From positions 27,024,976 through 27,088,975 of the forward strand of contig CM067503.1 in the NCBI GenBank assembly GCA_034509495.1: a DNA stretch of 64,000 nt, given 5' to 3'. Below the pieces are notes generated by a model, which saw only the letters and a list, made by a program, of their open reading frames with translations, had not been told where the DNA came from and made no database searches. Of the stretch, positions 1 through 10,610 are shown one piece after another; the stretch's first letter is position 1; each line of letters begins with the position of its first letter. This DNA comes from Acestrorhynchus altus (taxonomy: Eukaryota > Chordata > Actinopteri > Characiformes > Acestrorhynchidae). The position numbers and the translations under genes are program-made.

Positions 1-250
1 ACCCTTTAGAATTTTCTGTATTCCTACATACATTTGAGATAATACTTCATCAGATTTTCTTAAAACTCAAAAAAGACGATCCAAATCAGACAATTGAGCC
101 TTGCTCATTTATGTATTGAGGGAAAAGATCCAATGGTAAAACTATGTGAACCTTAGTATCTGGTGTGACCCCCTTGTGAAGCAATGACTACAACTAACCG
201 TTTCAGGAAATTGCTGATTACTCCTGCACATCTGTTTAGATTAATTATAC
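1..250 (-). mobile_element. Tc1/mariner-like element, terminal part (continues outside window)
   Basis: The window opens inside the terminal region of a common teleost Tc1 family (start ACCCTTTAGAATTTTCTGTA). Positions 150-250 are its non-coding part next to the 3' side of a minus-strand transposase. It is interrupted near 250 by unrelated Tc1-type sequence and resumes near 645. Confidence 0.7.
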
Positions 251-645
251 AACTATATTTTGACAGAGGAAGAACATCCAGATCATCCAGACAGAGGAAA
301 GGAATCCAGATCATGAATGTAGACTTGTGAAAATGTTAGAAAACTACATGAACACCTTGATCATCATTTTTAACTATATCAGAAGATGAAGGTGATTTAA
401 CTAACACATAGAACTGAAGAATTGTCTTTGTAAAATCATTTGCAAAATGCAGTTAATAAAAAAACATGCAATTTTCTTGTGAGGAAGAAGTCAGGACACC
501 AGTGCTCTAATAGCTGGTATTTTGTCCTTTGGCTGAAATAGTCAATTAGATCTTCTATAACCATCTACCAGTCTTTAAGATCGACTGGAAGAAACTTTTT
601 CCCACTCCTCCATGCAGACTTCTTTCAGCTATGTGATGTTTCAGC
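250..645 (-). mobile_element. fragment of a second Tc1-like family inside the first
   Basis: The segment around 495-645 (AATAGCTGGTATTTTGTCCT..., ending near a TTTCAGC) belongs to a different Tc1 family, also present at 25745-25870, 32080-32100 and 58860-58945. It separates two halves of the family that begins the window. Strand is inferred from the other copies. Confidence 0.55.
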
Positions 646-1345
646 ATCAGCAATGACTACAACTAACTGTTTCAGGTAATTGCTGATTACTCCTGCTCAT
701 CTGTTTAGATTAATTTTAGCCCATTCCTCCATACAAAACAATGTCTTATTGGTTTTTGCCTGGTTGTCTCATGAAAACTGTTTGCTTCAGGTCCATCCAT
801 GACATTTCTACAGGATTAAGGTCAAGAGTTTGACTGTAAACATTAACTTTATTCTAATTTAAACATTCTTTGGTAGAATGGCTTGTGTTCTTATGGTCAT
901 TGTCTTGCTACATGACCCACACTCTGTTGAGAGTCTGGTCACAGGCAGAAATTTTCTTTTAGAGTTTGTTGTTATAATATAATTCTGAATTCATTGTTTT
1001 ATCACATGTTGGCACATGTTACTGGCCAAGATACAACATAACATGCCCAAATCATGATTTTGCCACTACCAAGTTTCACAAGTGGGATAAGGTTTTCATG
1101 CTGGTGTTTTCATTTCTCCAAACATATTGCTTCTCATTTAAACCAAAAAGATTTATTTTGGCCTCATCTGTCCACAAAACATTGTTCTAGCAGTCTTCTG
1201 ACTGTTCATGTGCTCTTTAGCAAACTTCAGACAGGCACCTGAACATTAATCAATGTGAGGAAGGCCTTTAGTTGCTTCAGTTACAGTTTGGGATGAACAG
1301 ACACTCCAAGAAATGAGTCAGTAGCATTTTCTGTACTAATACTGA
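646..1345 (-). pseudogene. Tc1-like transposase pseudogene (minus strand)
   Basis: Minus-strand reading recovers broken transposase text, for example WTDEAKINLFGLNEKQYVW near 1170-1110, the region after the second catalytic Asp in DD34E transposases. Multiple stops and frameshifts make it inactive. The plus-strand text (TTTAGCCCATTCCTCCATAC, GGTTTTCATGCTGG) matches the same family as the 48.2-kb copy. Confidence 0.7.
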
Positions 1346-2051
1346 GTTTATGTGATGTAATTGAAGACATGCCTCTTAGTAGATATGCACATGATGACAG
1401 CATGAAAAGCCAAAATCACCTTTGGCCAAATTTTAAGTGTATTATGGTAGTGTATTACAAATGGTATCTTCTTTCATGACCACAGCTTCTATCCAAACTT
1501 AACTTAATGCATGCCACAGCAGTAACTGGCACACCCAACTAGGGGGGCATAGAACATAGTGCTGGCATAAAGTAAAGAAAAGAAGCTGTAGAATGCTGCA
1601 TTAGGAGCTAGTTTTAAACCAACATATAAACTTAGTCTTATAAACCAACATCATATAAAACTAATTTCTTTTTCTCAAAATGACTTTTCAACCAGTGCAT
1701 CCACATAGAAAACTATGAGGAGCAAATGCATGTTTTTCATAGCCTGTTGGTTATTTTATTGGTTGGAACATGTTTGAGTAGCAATTTTGCACCCGAGGTC
1801 GAGGTCAAGGTCGAGGTACCAGTGCTGGCACTTATTTATGTGCTTGTATGTACTTCTTTAGAAGTGATGTGAAGTCAGCCATGTGTTTCTTTTAATGTGC
1901 CACTAATGCAACATCACTGTTTGTTCTGTTCATTAATTTTTTAACCTTTAATTTAACCTGGCAGGCCATTAAGGGCAGATCCTTATTCCTCTGACAAGTG
2001 TCAAACTACACTTGTAAAGAAAAGGGAAAGAGGAAGGGGAGGAAAATCATA

Positions 2052-2054
<3 letters not shown>

Positions 2055-2103
<49 letters not shown>
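2055..2103. repeat. (AC)n microsatellite
   Basis: About 24 uninterrupted AC units. Confidence 0.98.
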
Positions 2104-2105
<2 letters not shown>

Positions 2106-2608
2106 TCAAACAACTGGTTATAAAATTATGAACATGTACAAATGGAGAGTTAAAGGTGCTTGAAGTAGCCCAGAGACAGCCACATTACCTGGCATCATAT
2201 TGAGGGCAGAGGAAGGGCCATCCTACGATGAATTGTGCTTTTTGGGATTTATGAACACAGATGTCTGTGACTGTGGGATTGGACTGGTGACCCTTGATGA
2301 TAGGCCAACACTTAGGCAGCTGTACCATGGAAGCCCAAGTCATTTTCTTGGCACTACAACCACAAGAACTCTAAAATTGCAATGTCCCTGACTGCGGCAT
2401 CCCAAAATGAATAACATATAAAATGTAAGTTTATCACTTTTACTTGGAGTAAGCTCTTAGCTTGTTCTGGACCAGCTGCGATGCTGTTTCAGCAATTCCT
2501 GCTTAGGTCTTTTAGTAATGAGAGAGTGAATGAGGGCAAGAGGGAATGAAATAAGAGTAGACATAGATGGTCTCACACAAGTCCCTCTCTATTACTTGTA
2601 CACACCCG

Positions 2609-2612
<4 letters not shown>

Positions 2613-2641
<29 letters not shown>
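2613..2641. repeat. (CA)n microsatellite
   Basis: About 14 CA units, preceded by an imperfect CACACCCGCACC start. Confidence 0.95.
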
Positions 2642-2644
<3 letters not shown>

Positions 2645-2781
2645 GTGACTCTCTCATTAAGGGCATTGTATAAATGCTGATGTAATGAAAGTTAATCTGC
2701 TGGTCTCTCCTTGGCTAAGAGGCCTTTGTAAGTGTGATTATCCTACCCACCCCTTACACAGGTTCATTAAGTCTTTGACTG

Positions 2782-2783
<2 letters not shown>

Positions 2784-2835
<52 letters not shown>
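2784..2835. repeat. (TG)n microsatellite
   Basis: About 25 TG units. With the two (CA)n tracts in the preceding 730 bases it can form an inverted dinucleotide pair. Confidence 0.98.
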
Positions 2836-2836
<1 letters not shown>

Positions 2837-3179
2837 AAGTGTTTGAATGCAGAGACAATGCACAGAGGGAGTTGATCACAAAAGGCAAGGCCTTCTCAGC
2901 ATGTGCTTTAGAGCACGTAGTCTAGTCTGAAAGGGAATGTGAGTGTGTGTGCAAGTGTTAGTATATGAGTCTGCTTGAGGCATCCAGACTTGGAGTGTGG
3001 AATCTGTTGAAAATGCTGAGTTCATTGTCACGTGATGAGGCTTAAGAGTGTGTGAAGAATGTGCTGCTTGTTAAAACTGAAGATGTTGAAGCATGAAATA
3101 TTGCACTGCACCCTCTAACTGAAACTAAGGAAATGTGACCACATATCTCAACCAAGACTCAAAGCTTTCGTCACAAGCA

Positions 3180-3730
3180 TGATTTTTTTGTTGTTGTTGT
3201 TTTTATGAGATAATTAGATGCCTTTGAGATGACTAATATTTTGTTTCTACTTTTGACAATTTTCAAATGAACTCTGTTTTAAGTAACTAAGCCCAGTGTT
3301 TAAAAATATCTTTACAATAAGTGATTTTGTGCTTGTAAGAACACCATATATTAATAGAAGAGACAAAAGTGAACCTTAATAGATTTGGTTTGCACCAAAG
3401 TTTGGTTGCACCTAAGCGTTTTACACTGATCATCAAAATATAGTTGCATCCAGAAGGAATCAACCCATTGAAATGCAACAACTGCATGACAGACTGTCAT
3501 GGAGTCTGCCAGAATGGCAGCTGGTCATCTTTAGCAATGAGTCCTGTTTTTGTCTTGGTGATGACAAATGAATCTAAGGAACTGTGGTCAGCAACAAAAT
3601 TAACTGTTGTCACACATCACATGTCCAGAAGGTCTGGTGTCGTGTGTGGGTGCAACCAGTGGTACCTTTTCTGAAAACACACTCTGGTGCCTTGTTCTAA
3701 CAAGACAACAGTTGTCTGCATACTGCTGCC
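3180..3730 (+). pseudogene. Tc1-like transposase relic
   Basis: A plus-strand frame at 3444-3674 contains CHGVCQNGSWSSLAMSPVF then VLVMTNES, a decayed version of the ...W..VLFSDESRF segment around the second catalytic Asp of Tc1 transposases. The expected DES is damaged. No clear inverted repeats remain. Confidence 0.5.
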
Positions 3731-3784
3731 ATTTGAAGATCTATCCTGTAATGCATTCATTTGAATATTTTCTCTGATGTCTGC

Positions 3785-3953
3785 ATAGGTAGTGCTTGGT
3801 TCACACAGGTCTGGGGTCTGGGTTTATGGGTTTGAACCCTGCTCAAGTCTATCTGAGGAGTTTAGTGTGTTCTCCCCTGTCTGCATGGGTTTACTTTTGG
3901 GTTCCTCCCACCTCCCAAAAACACATGTGGTATGTGAATTGGCCTTGCTAAAT
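3785..3953 (+). repeat. tRNA-derived SINE fragment (DANA/HE1-like tail)
   Basis: GGGTTTGAACCCTGCTC resembles a pol III B box. It is followed by the typical fish SINE body: TGTTCTCCCCTGTCTGCATG, GGGTTCCTCCCACCTCCCAA and GTGAATTGGCCTTGCTAAAT. The A-box half is missing or unrecognisable. Ends in a (GA)n tract. Confidence 0.65.
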
Positions 3954-3978
3954 TAGAGAGAGAGAGAGAGAGAGAGAT
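3954..3978. repeat. (GA)n microsatellite
   Basis: About 12 GA units separating the SINE body from a LINE-like tail (ATACTTTATTGATCTAGAGG at 3980-4010). Confidence 0.9.
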
Positions 3979-4205
3979 AGATACTTTATTGATCTAGAGG
4001 GAAATTGAGGCATCTAATAAAATACAAAAAATAAAGATGTAATACAATATAATTAGGCAAATAGATTGGGAGGAAAATATACAAATTATACTTAACTATA
4101 CAATAAATACACAAAGAACTTTGAGTACAAGAACGAGTAAGTTGAGTTGTGTGGTGAAGTTGCAACTAATTGATCTTCAGTGCAAAAAAGAATGTGCAAA
4201 GATGC

Positions 4206-4476
4206 AAATTACAGTGCATCCAGAAAGTACTCATAGCACTATCCTTTCTCCACATTTTATTATGTTGCAGCATCATTTAAAAATGGATCCAATTCATTTT
4301 GTCCTCAAACTTTACACACAAAAACCCACAATGACAAAGTGAGAGGTTTGTTTGAAATCTCTGCAAATTTATTAAAAATAAAACACAAAAATATAACATG
4401 AGGATAAATATTCATAGCATTTTTCATGATGCTCAAAATTGAACTCAGGTGCATCTTGTTTCTACTGATCATCCTT
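4206..4476 (+). mobile_element. Tc1-like element, left terminal region
   Basis: TACAGTGCATCCAGAAAGTA at 4206 is the end of a common fish Tc1 inverted repeat. It is followed by the untranslated region (CCACAATGACAAAGTGAGAG, AAATATAACATG) also seen at 13455-13640 and, inverted, at 10400-10560. It stops abruptly at TGATCATCCTTCAAATC, where a LINE tail starts. Tc1 transposase text reappears at about 6530-6590. Confidence 0.75.
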
Positions 4477-6530
4477 CAAATCAAATCAACATTTATTTGT
4501 ATAGCGCACTTCACAACTGAAGTTGTCACAGAGCAGCTTTACAGAAATCAAGAAATAAAAAGATGAACAACACAGAAACAAAGGATAAGATATAGACCCC
4601 CTAGTGAGCAAGCCAAAGGGCAACAGTAGCAAGGAAAAACTCCCTCAGAGTTGGAGGAAGAAACCTTGGGAGGAACCAGGCTCACAAGGGGGAGGATCCA
4701 TCCTCCTCTGGTCAAACTACTTATACATAGTTAAGACCCTGGCTGCAGCATTTTGAACTAACTGAAGTCTATTTAGGTTCCTGCTTGAACAACCTGACAA
4801 TAGTGCATTGCAGTAATCTAACGCACCAGTTTTTCAGCAGTGTGCAAGGATAGGGCATTTCTTAACTTGGAAATATTACAAAGATGAAGAAAAGCTGTCC
4901 TAGTAATATTACCTTTGTGTTGGTCAAACAATAAATCTCAATCAATTATGATGCCAAAATATTGTTTGCTACTGATCTAGGTACATCTGAGAAATCTGCC
5001 AGATTTAGCATTAAGTCAGATCATTTTCTCCTTGCAATTTTAGGGCCCAAATGGAGGACCTCTGTTTTGTTAGTATTTAGAAGGAGGAAGTTACGCAACA
5101 TCCAAGATTTTACATCTTTGATACAGTCTTCCATTTTCTTTAATCTAGTTTTAACATCAGGTTTAAACTAGATTATACAATTGAGTATCGTTTGTGTAAC
5201 CACAGAAGTAAATGCCATGTCTGTTTATTACTGTGCCAAGTGGTACCATGTAAAGAGTGAACAATAGTGGTCCTAAAAAAGAGCCTTGTGGGATTCCATA
5301 TCTCATTTCAGTGAGATTGGAAGATCCATCATTTACATTTACAAACTGAATTGGTTAAGTAAGATCTGAACCATGAGAGGGCTGTCCGTGTGATTCCCAC
5401 CACACTTTCTAATCTTTCTAGGAGAATAATGTGATCTATTGTGTCAAATGCTGCACTTAAATCTAGCAGCACAAGCAGGGACACACAGCCTTGATCAGAG
5501 GCAAGAAGGAGATCATTTATAATCCTAACTAGGGCTGTCTCAGTACTATGATGAGGCCTGAATGCAGACTGGAATTGTTTGTTAATGTGATTCTTGTGTA
5601 TCTGCACAGTTGTTGGGCCACCGCTTTTTCTAAAATCTTAGATATAAATGGTGGATTAGAAATAGGTCTGTGATTAGACAGTACACTCCAGATTTGCTTT
5701 CTTGATCAGTGGTTTAATAACTGCTACTTTAAAAACTTTAGGGATGTGACCTAAACTAAGAGAAGAGTTTACTATTGCTAAGAGAGGTTGATTATAGCTG
5801 GCAGCATTTCTTTAAGTAGGTTTGATGGGATTGCATCTAGAGAGCAGGTGGCAGAATTTGTGTATTAAATAATTTTCTCTAATTCTGACTGTGGAAGTGG
5901 GTGAAAGGTTTCCAACTTTTCTTCTAAATCTATTTTTGTTGTTTATCAGCCAGACCAGAGGACTGTCTGACAGACCAGAGTTTAACAAATTTTGAGATTG
6001 CACTGAAAAGTACTCTGAACGAGCTCTAGAGAGAGCCTTTCTATAAACAATAAGGTTGTCCTTACAAGCTGAGTGGAATACGTCCAGTTTAGTGGATTTA
6101 GCAAACTCTGAGTAGGGTCCTGGAGGTCTATATACATTAATTAATGACTAGCTGGTCGGTCTGCGGCCTGGTCCCGGCTCTGGTTTGTCAGCAGCTGTTA
6201 ATGCTACTCTGCCAAATAACTAGCAGGCTATGGGCTATGCTGCACGAAAGTAAGGCAGCACCCTCCCACTTAGGGTGGACACCATCCCTACCTATAAGAC
6301 CAGGCTTTCCCTCAAAATTTCCCCAATTGTTTATAAAGCCCACATTGTTTTCTGAACACCACTTGGACAAGTCTGCTGTAGGCTTCAGTGCCATGCCACT
6401 TCGGGATGGGGCCAGAGCAAATTACGGCATCAGACATCGCCTGGGCCAGTTTAATCACCTCTTTAATATTATCTTTAGTCAAACCACTCTGACACAGATG
6501 GATATCATTGGCCCCTACATGGATTACTCA
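4477..6530 (-). mobile_element. L2/CR1-like LINE, internally deleted, inserted in Tc1 relic
   Basis: Minus strand, 5' to 3': a remnant of the ORF1 esterase (VGANDIHLCQSGL near 6520; GLIGRDGVHPKWEG near 6290), a scrap of the endonuclease (VYRPPGPYSEF near 6125), the pre-RT region (TKLDVFHSACKDNL), the reverse transcriptase (QSAFRPHHSTETAL and LLDLSAAFDTIDHIIL at 5330-5607), GIPQGSFLGPLLF near 5290, a ruined YADD (YTNDTQLY near 5205) and LDYCNALLSGCSSRNLNRLQ near 4810-4750. The 3' region ends near 4477 with ACAACTTCAGTTGTGAAGTG-type sequence. Many stops; dead. Confidence 0.85.
6188..6530 (-). pseudogene. LINE ORF1 SGNH-esterase remnant
   Basis: Two minus-strand frames carry pieces of an SGNH/GDSL esterase: a GAND block (VIHVGANDIHLCQSGLTKDN) and the catalytic Asp-x-x-His block (GRDGVHPKWEGAALL). 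A frameshift near 6400, after CSGPIP, separates them. CR1 and L2 LINEs are known to carry such an esterase in ORF1. Confidence 0.7.
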
Positions 6531-6600
6531 GTCAAAGACTTGAACTTGATTGAACCTGATTGATCTTTCTGGAGATATTTTAAAATGGCTGTATAAACTT
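6531..6600 (+). pseudogene. Tc1-like transposase C-terminal scrap
   Basis: The text SKDLNLIEPD, stop, FWRYFKMAV is a decayed PDLNPIEHLWRDLKMAV, the segment with the third catalytic residue (E) of DD34E transposases. It follows directly after the LINE and may be the other side of the 4206-4476 Tc1 relic. Confidence 0.6.
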
Positions 6601-6744
6601 TATAACCAAAAATATTATAAATATTATTATTATAAATATTATAAATAATTATCCAGATATATGCATACATTGAGACCAGTACACATATGTAATAATGAAA
6701 ATGACTGTATGATCAGATCTTAAGATTAACTCAGTCCAAAAGGT

Positions 6745-6860
6745 GTGTGCTAACCTATGATGGACTGGTGCCCTGTACAGGAGACATTCCTGTCTTGTGC
6801 CCAATGATTCAGACTCACTGTGACCCTGAACTGGAAGAAGGAGATAAAAATGTATAGATG
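6745..6860 (+). repeat. SINE 3'-end-like fragment
   Basis: CTATGATGGACTGGTGCCCT then CAGGAGACATTCCTGTCTTG and GACCCTGAACTGGAAGAAGG resembles the shared 3' body of fish SINEs (consensus has GATGGACTGGCGACCTGTCC). Confidence 0.55.
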
Positions 6861-8371
6861 TCAATATAAAAGTATGTGATTTTGGTTGGTGGGTTTGCAT
6901 AGCCTAGCATCGCATAACTTTTATTTTGTAACAAGAACATTGTAATTATGTGCTGATATCATGTTGGCATGATATGCTTTTAATTTGTTGAAAACATGGC
7001 CAGGGTTAACCTCCTTATATATCTGCTCAATTCCCCAGCTTACATTTCTTCCTGCCATGATTTGTAGCAACAAGTTTTCCAATAAGACTCTGGCTGCTCT
7101 CCAGGGTTACTTGTGCATAATCATAAATAATAATATCAACAACATCAAAATATACTGCCAGCCTTGACTAGGGGTTGTAGAGTGCTCATTGGGGTGCTGG
7201 GAATTGGCCTGGGAACTGGCCTGTTTTCCAGCTGTTTATGCCAGATTTTGATTTTAGTGAAGAAACAGTGTTTGAGGTTCACAGTCTGTAACATCAATGT
7301 TTTGAACTCCTTTCAAATTCATTATTCAAGTATAGCAAGCACAAGTAGGTAGAGTTTCTAGATCCCCTTTAATATAAAACACAGTATCTCACAGTATCCA
7401 GCTTTGACCATGAAAGGCCTGTGCTGGCTTTTAAATATGAGATAGGATATCTTTTTAGAGGAATAGTTTGGTGGCTATGAAATCTAATATTTTAGCAACC
7501 CCAAATTTAGTCATTCAACCAAAACCTGGTTTGAAATTTCTTTATTCAGTTTTCCACTGAAGCTAAGGTGCTAATGAAGCAAGTATGCATACATCAATGT
7601 TGTAATGTAAGCATAATTAAATACCAATATTATAAATAACTGTATGACATACAGTGCCATAAAGCACATTAGCACTTCTATATGAGATGATTCAACAATT
7701 TGACACTGACGTGACTGTGTGATGATTTTTGTGGGGATAGGGCATAGGACAGCTACACATTAGCCTCATTGTTCTGTTGCAAACCTAAAGATGCAAACTT
7801 TGGACATCAGTCCTGTCTTTTCTAGTTGAAAGTCATGGGAAAAGGTCAAACTCATAACAATTCCAGGATACAAGTGCTAATTCATGGCAAATTTCACAGA
7901 TTAGTCTCAGAATTAGTGTTCAGACTATGGAGAGCAGTCAGCTCTTCCTGCAACCATGCTCTCCATGACCCAAACTAATCCACTCATCACTCATACCAAA
8001 ACGTCATTATTGTCATATTATTGCACAGCATTCTGCCTCTGGTAGCAATTATCACCATGTTTGAATGCAGTGTGCCTAAACTCATCATCAAATCATAAAC
8101 AGATCAGCTGCCATTAGGACTAAGAGCTCAGCCACAGCTCACTGTGCCAAGACGGGTGTCAAACAGCTTTAAGGGAATCCAGTCTCTGGATGCTGATAAT
8201 GCTCATAATCATTAAGCAACTATTTAGCTTTACTTGATCAATGGCCAAAATGGACATAAATTGGCCAGAAAACAGCAAGTCAGCAAACTTTCAACAATCT
8301 TTTAAGTTGTCCGCTATTTTATTCATCACTAAATGCCTTTGTCAGAGTGGCTGTGTATTGGGATTAGGGGA

Positions 8372-8374
<3 letters not shown>
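6861..8374. other. no gene recognised
   Basis: AT-rich sequence downstream of tns3. Short frames are not supported by splice signals or family resemblance. Confidence 0.5.

Positions 8375-8424
<50 letters not shown>
8375..8424. repeat. (GA)n microsatellite
   Basis: 25 GA units. A (TC)n tract (8551-8572) and a (CA)n tract (8581-8600) follow. Together they create artificial Ser/Leu and Glu/Arg frames on both strands. Confidence 0.97.
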
Positions 8425-8428
<4 letters not shown>

Positions 8429-9176
8429 CTTCATTTGGTGTGTTAAATTTCTTTTCTTTCTCTCTCTGTTCACCTTTTGACAGCAGGCTTTGTGTAAAGA
8501 CTGTGGGAAAGTTTCCTTTCCTGATGAGGTCATCCTTCCAAACCGCTCTTTCACTTTCTCTCTCTCTCTCTGTTTGACACGCACACACACACACACACAC
8601 TGAGATATGTCATGACCCAACAAAGATGCATGTGTGAATATGAGGTGATTAACAGTTAATGAAGTATGCAGTAAGATGTTTGATGTGTAGTCATACCCAA
8701 AACACTAGGAGGCAGGTAACATTATCCAGTGCAATATGCTGCTTTCTCAATTTCCTTAATCACTGTACATAAAACTGCACATTCTTATTCCTAACATGAC
8801 AAACACACTCAGTCAACACACACCAGCCCCCAAGCCTCACATAGGCACCATTGGCTTATTCACATAATACACTCCCACCCCCATCCTTCATGCATGTGTT
8901 TGAACTAAACACACACCTCCCTGGGCACTTTTAATTTACATATACCATTTATATGTACAATGCCCCTCCCCAACTCTCCCTGATCCCACATTAACATCAG
9001 AACAAATTTATACTCTTTAAAGCTGCACATATAGGCCACCAACCCCCAACATCACAAACACATGCTGACTGCACACTTCATCACAACACACACACTGCCA
9101 TCACACTTACCGTGTCTTCCATGCTACTTGTCAGCCACACAATATCTATGCTGCCTTACCAACTGCATTAATATTC

Positions 9177-9820
9177 ATGTATTTGGACAGTGACTGCACC
9201 ACCACAAAGGATCAGAAACAAAATGACTAAAGTTCATACTTTCAGCTTTAATTCAAGGGAATAAAAAATATATTGCTTAAACACAGTACAGACTATGTTC
9301 ACACAGACTCTCCGTTTTTACTGGCTCAAAAATTATTGGACAGTTAATTGATTGTTAATTAGTCTTTGAGTTCATGACAAATTAAGGAGACAGCTGTTCT
9401 GAACAACGTTCAGAACATTTATTTGGTAGTTTGTATGACATTCCCTGTCATTATTCTTAGCATAACAGTAAAGAGGAGTAAACAGGACCTATAGATTAGA
9501 TTCAATTTTAAAAACCTGCCCAGTTCTTAAACAAGATTCTCTGGACAGAAGCACAAAATTAACTTGAGTATGGAATAGGAAAGCAAGGACTAATGATCTG
9601 CATAACAGGTCACACCATCTGTCAAACAATGACAGATGTAATTGATGTAGTGTTATTGCATGGACATTTATTGCTGCCAGTGCCAGTGTAGCATTTAATG
9701 ATAATGTGACAGCTAAGTAGCTGGATGAATTCTGACATGTACTACTGTGCTATTATGTCTTCTTGCTCAGATTCATTTAATTTCTAAAAAACTGACTGAC
9801 TGAAAATATGAATATTTGCC
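9177..9820. mobile_element. Tc1-like / MITE relic with TTGGACAGT ends
   Basis: ATGTATTTGGACAGTGACTG at 9176 and the inverted-type AATTATTGGACAG at 9340 flank a short AT-rich core. The following text (to about 9790) looks like a decayed coding or untranslated part of the same element. No intact frame. Confidence 0.45.
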
Positions 9821-9829
9821 TTATTCAAA

Positions 9830-10610
9830 AATGGATTACATTCATTTTCCCCCTCAAAGCTGCCATCACCATGCTTCACTCTAGGAATGGTATTGGCTAG
9901 GTGATGAGCAGTGACTGGTTCCCTCCAGATATGATGTCGTTTAGATGGGCTGTCATGTGCCTTTTACTGAGGAATGGCTTTTGTCTGGACACTCTACCAT
10001 ACAGGCCCGATTGGTGGAGTGGTTCAGAAATGGTTGTCCTTCTTCTCTCCACAGAGCAACATTGGAGGTCTATCAGAGTTTATGGTCACCTCCCCGACTA
10101 AGACAATCACTCAGTTTGGCTGGGCAGCCAGCTCTATGAAGAGCCCTGATGATTCCAAACTTCTTCCATTTACAGATGATGGAGGCCACTGTGCTCATTG
10201 CGACCTTCAGTGCAGCAGAATGTTTTTCTGTACCCTTCCCCTGATCTGTGTCTCCATGCAATTCTGTCTTGGAGGTCTGCAGACAATTGCTTACACTTTG
10301 TGGTTTGGTTTGTGCTGAACATGTGGACATGTACCGTCTACTTTGGGACCTTATATAAACAGGTGTGTGCATTTCCAAATCATGTCCAATCAAGCTGTAT
10401 CTGACGGATGATCAGTGAAAACAAGATGCACCTGAACTCAATTTTGAGTGTCATGGCAAAGGCTGTGAACACTTATGTACATGTTATATTTTGTGTTTTA
10501 TTTTTAATAAATTTGCAAAGATTTCAAACAAACTTTGGGGTGAATTTAATAAAATGTAATCAATGTGGAATAAGGCTGTAACAATAAATGTGGAAAAAGT
10601 GAATCTATTA
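9830..10610 (-). mobile_element. Tc1-like element, minus strand, degenerate
   Basis: The same family as 13440-14711 but inverted. The minus-strand frame 10393-10073 contains RSQSRRYMS...SALKVAMSTVASIICKWKK then FGIIRALHRAGCPAKLSD, the paired helix-turn-helix DNA-binding part of a Tc1 transposase. Untranslated text (CACTTATGTACATGTTATAT, AATAAATTTGCAAAGATTTC) lies at 10465-10530. The catalytic half (9830-10070) is broken. Confidence 0.75.

Noticed and set aside
6144..6563. 139-codon plus-strand ORF
   Set aside because: Antisense shadow of the LINE ORF1 esterase remnant, which is on the minus strand.
8342..8623. Ser/Leu- and Glu/Arg-rich frames on both strands
   Set aside because: Created by GA/CT/CA microsatellites; same reason for frames at 23646-23955, 30680-31104, 32803-33095, 33460-33880, 34165-34572, 41709-41918 and 42042-42328.
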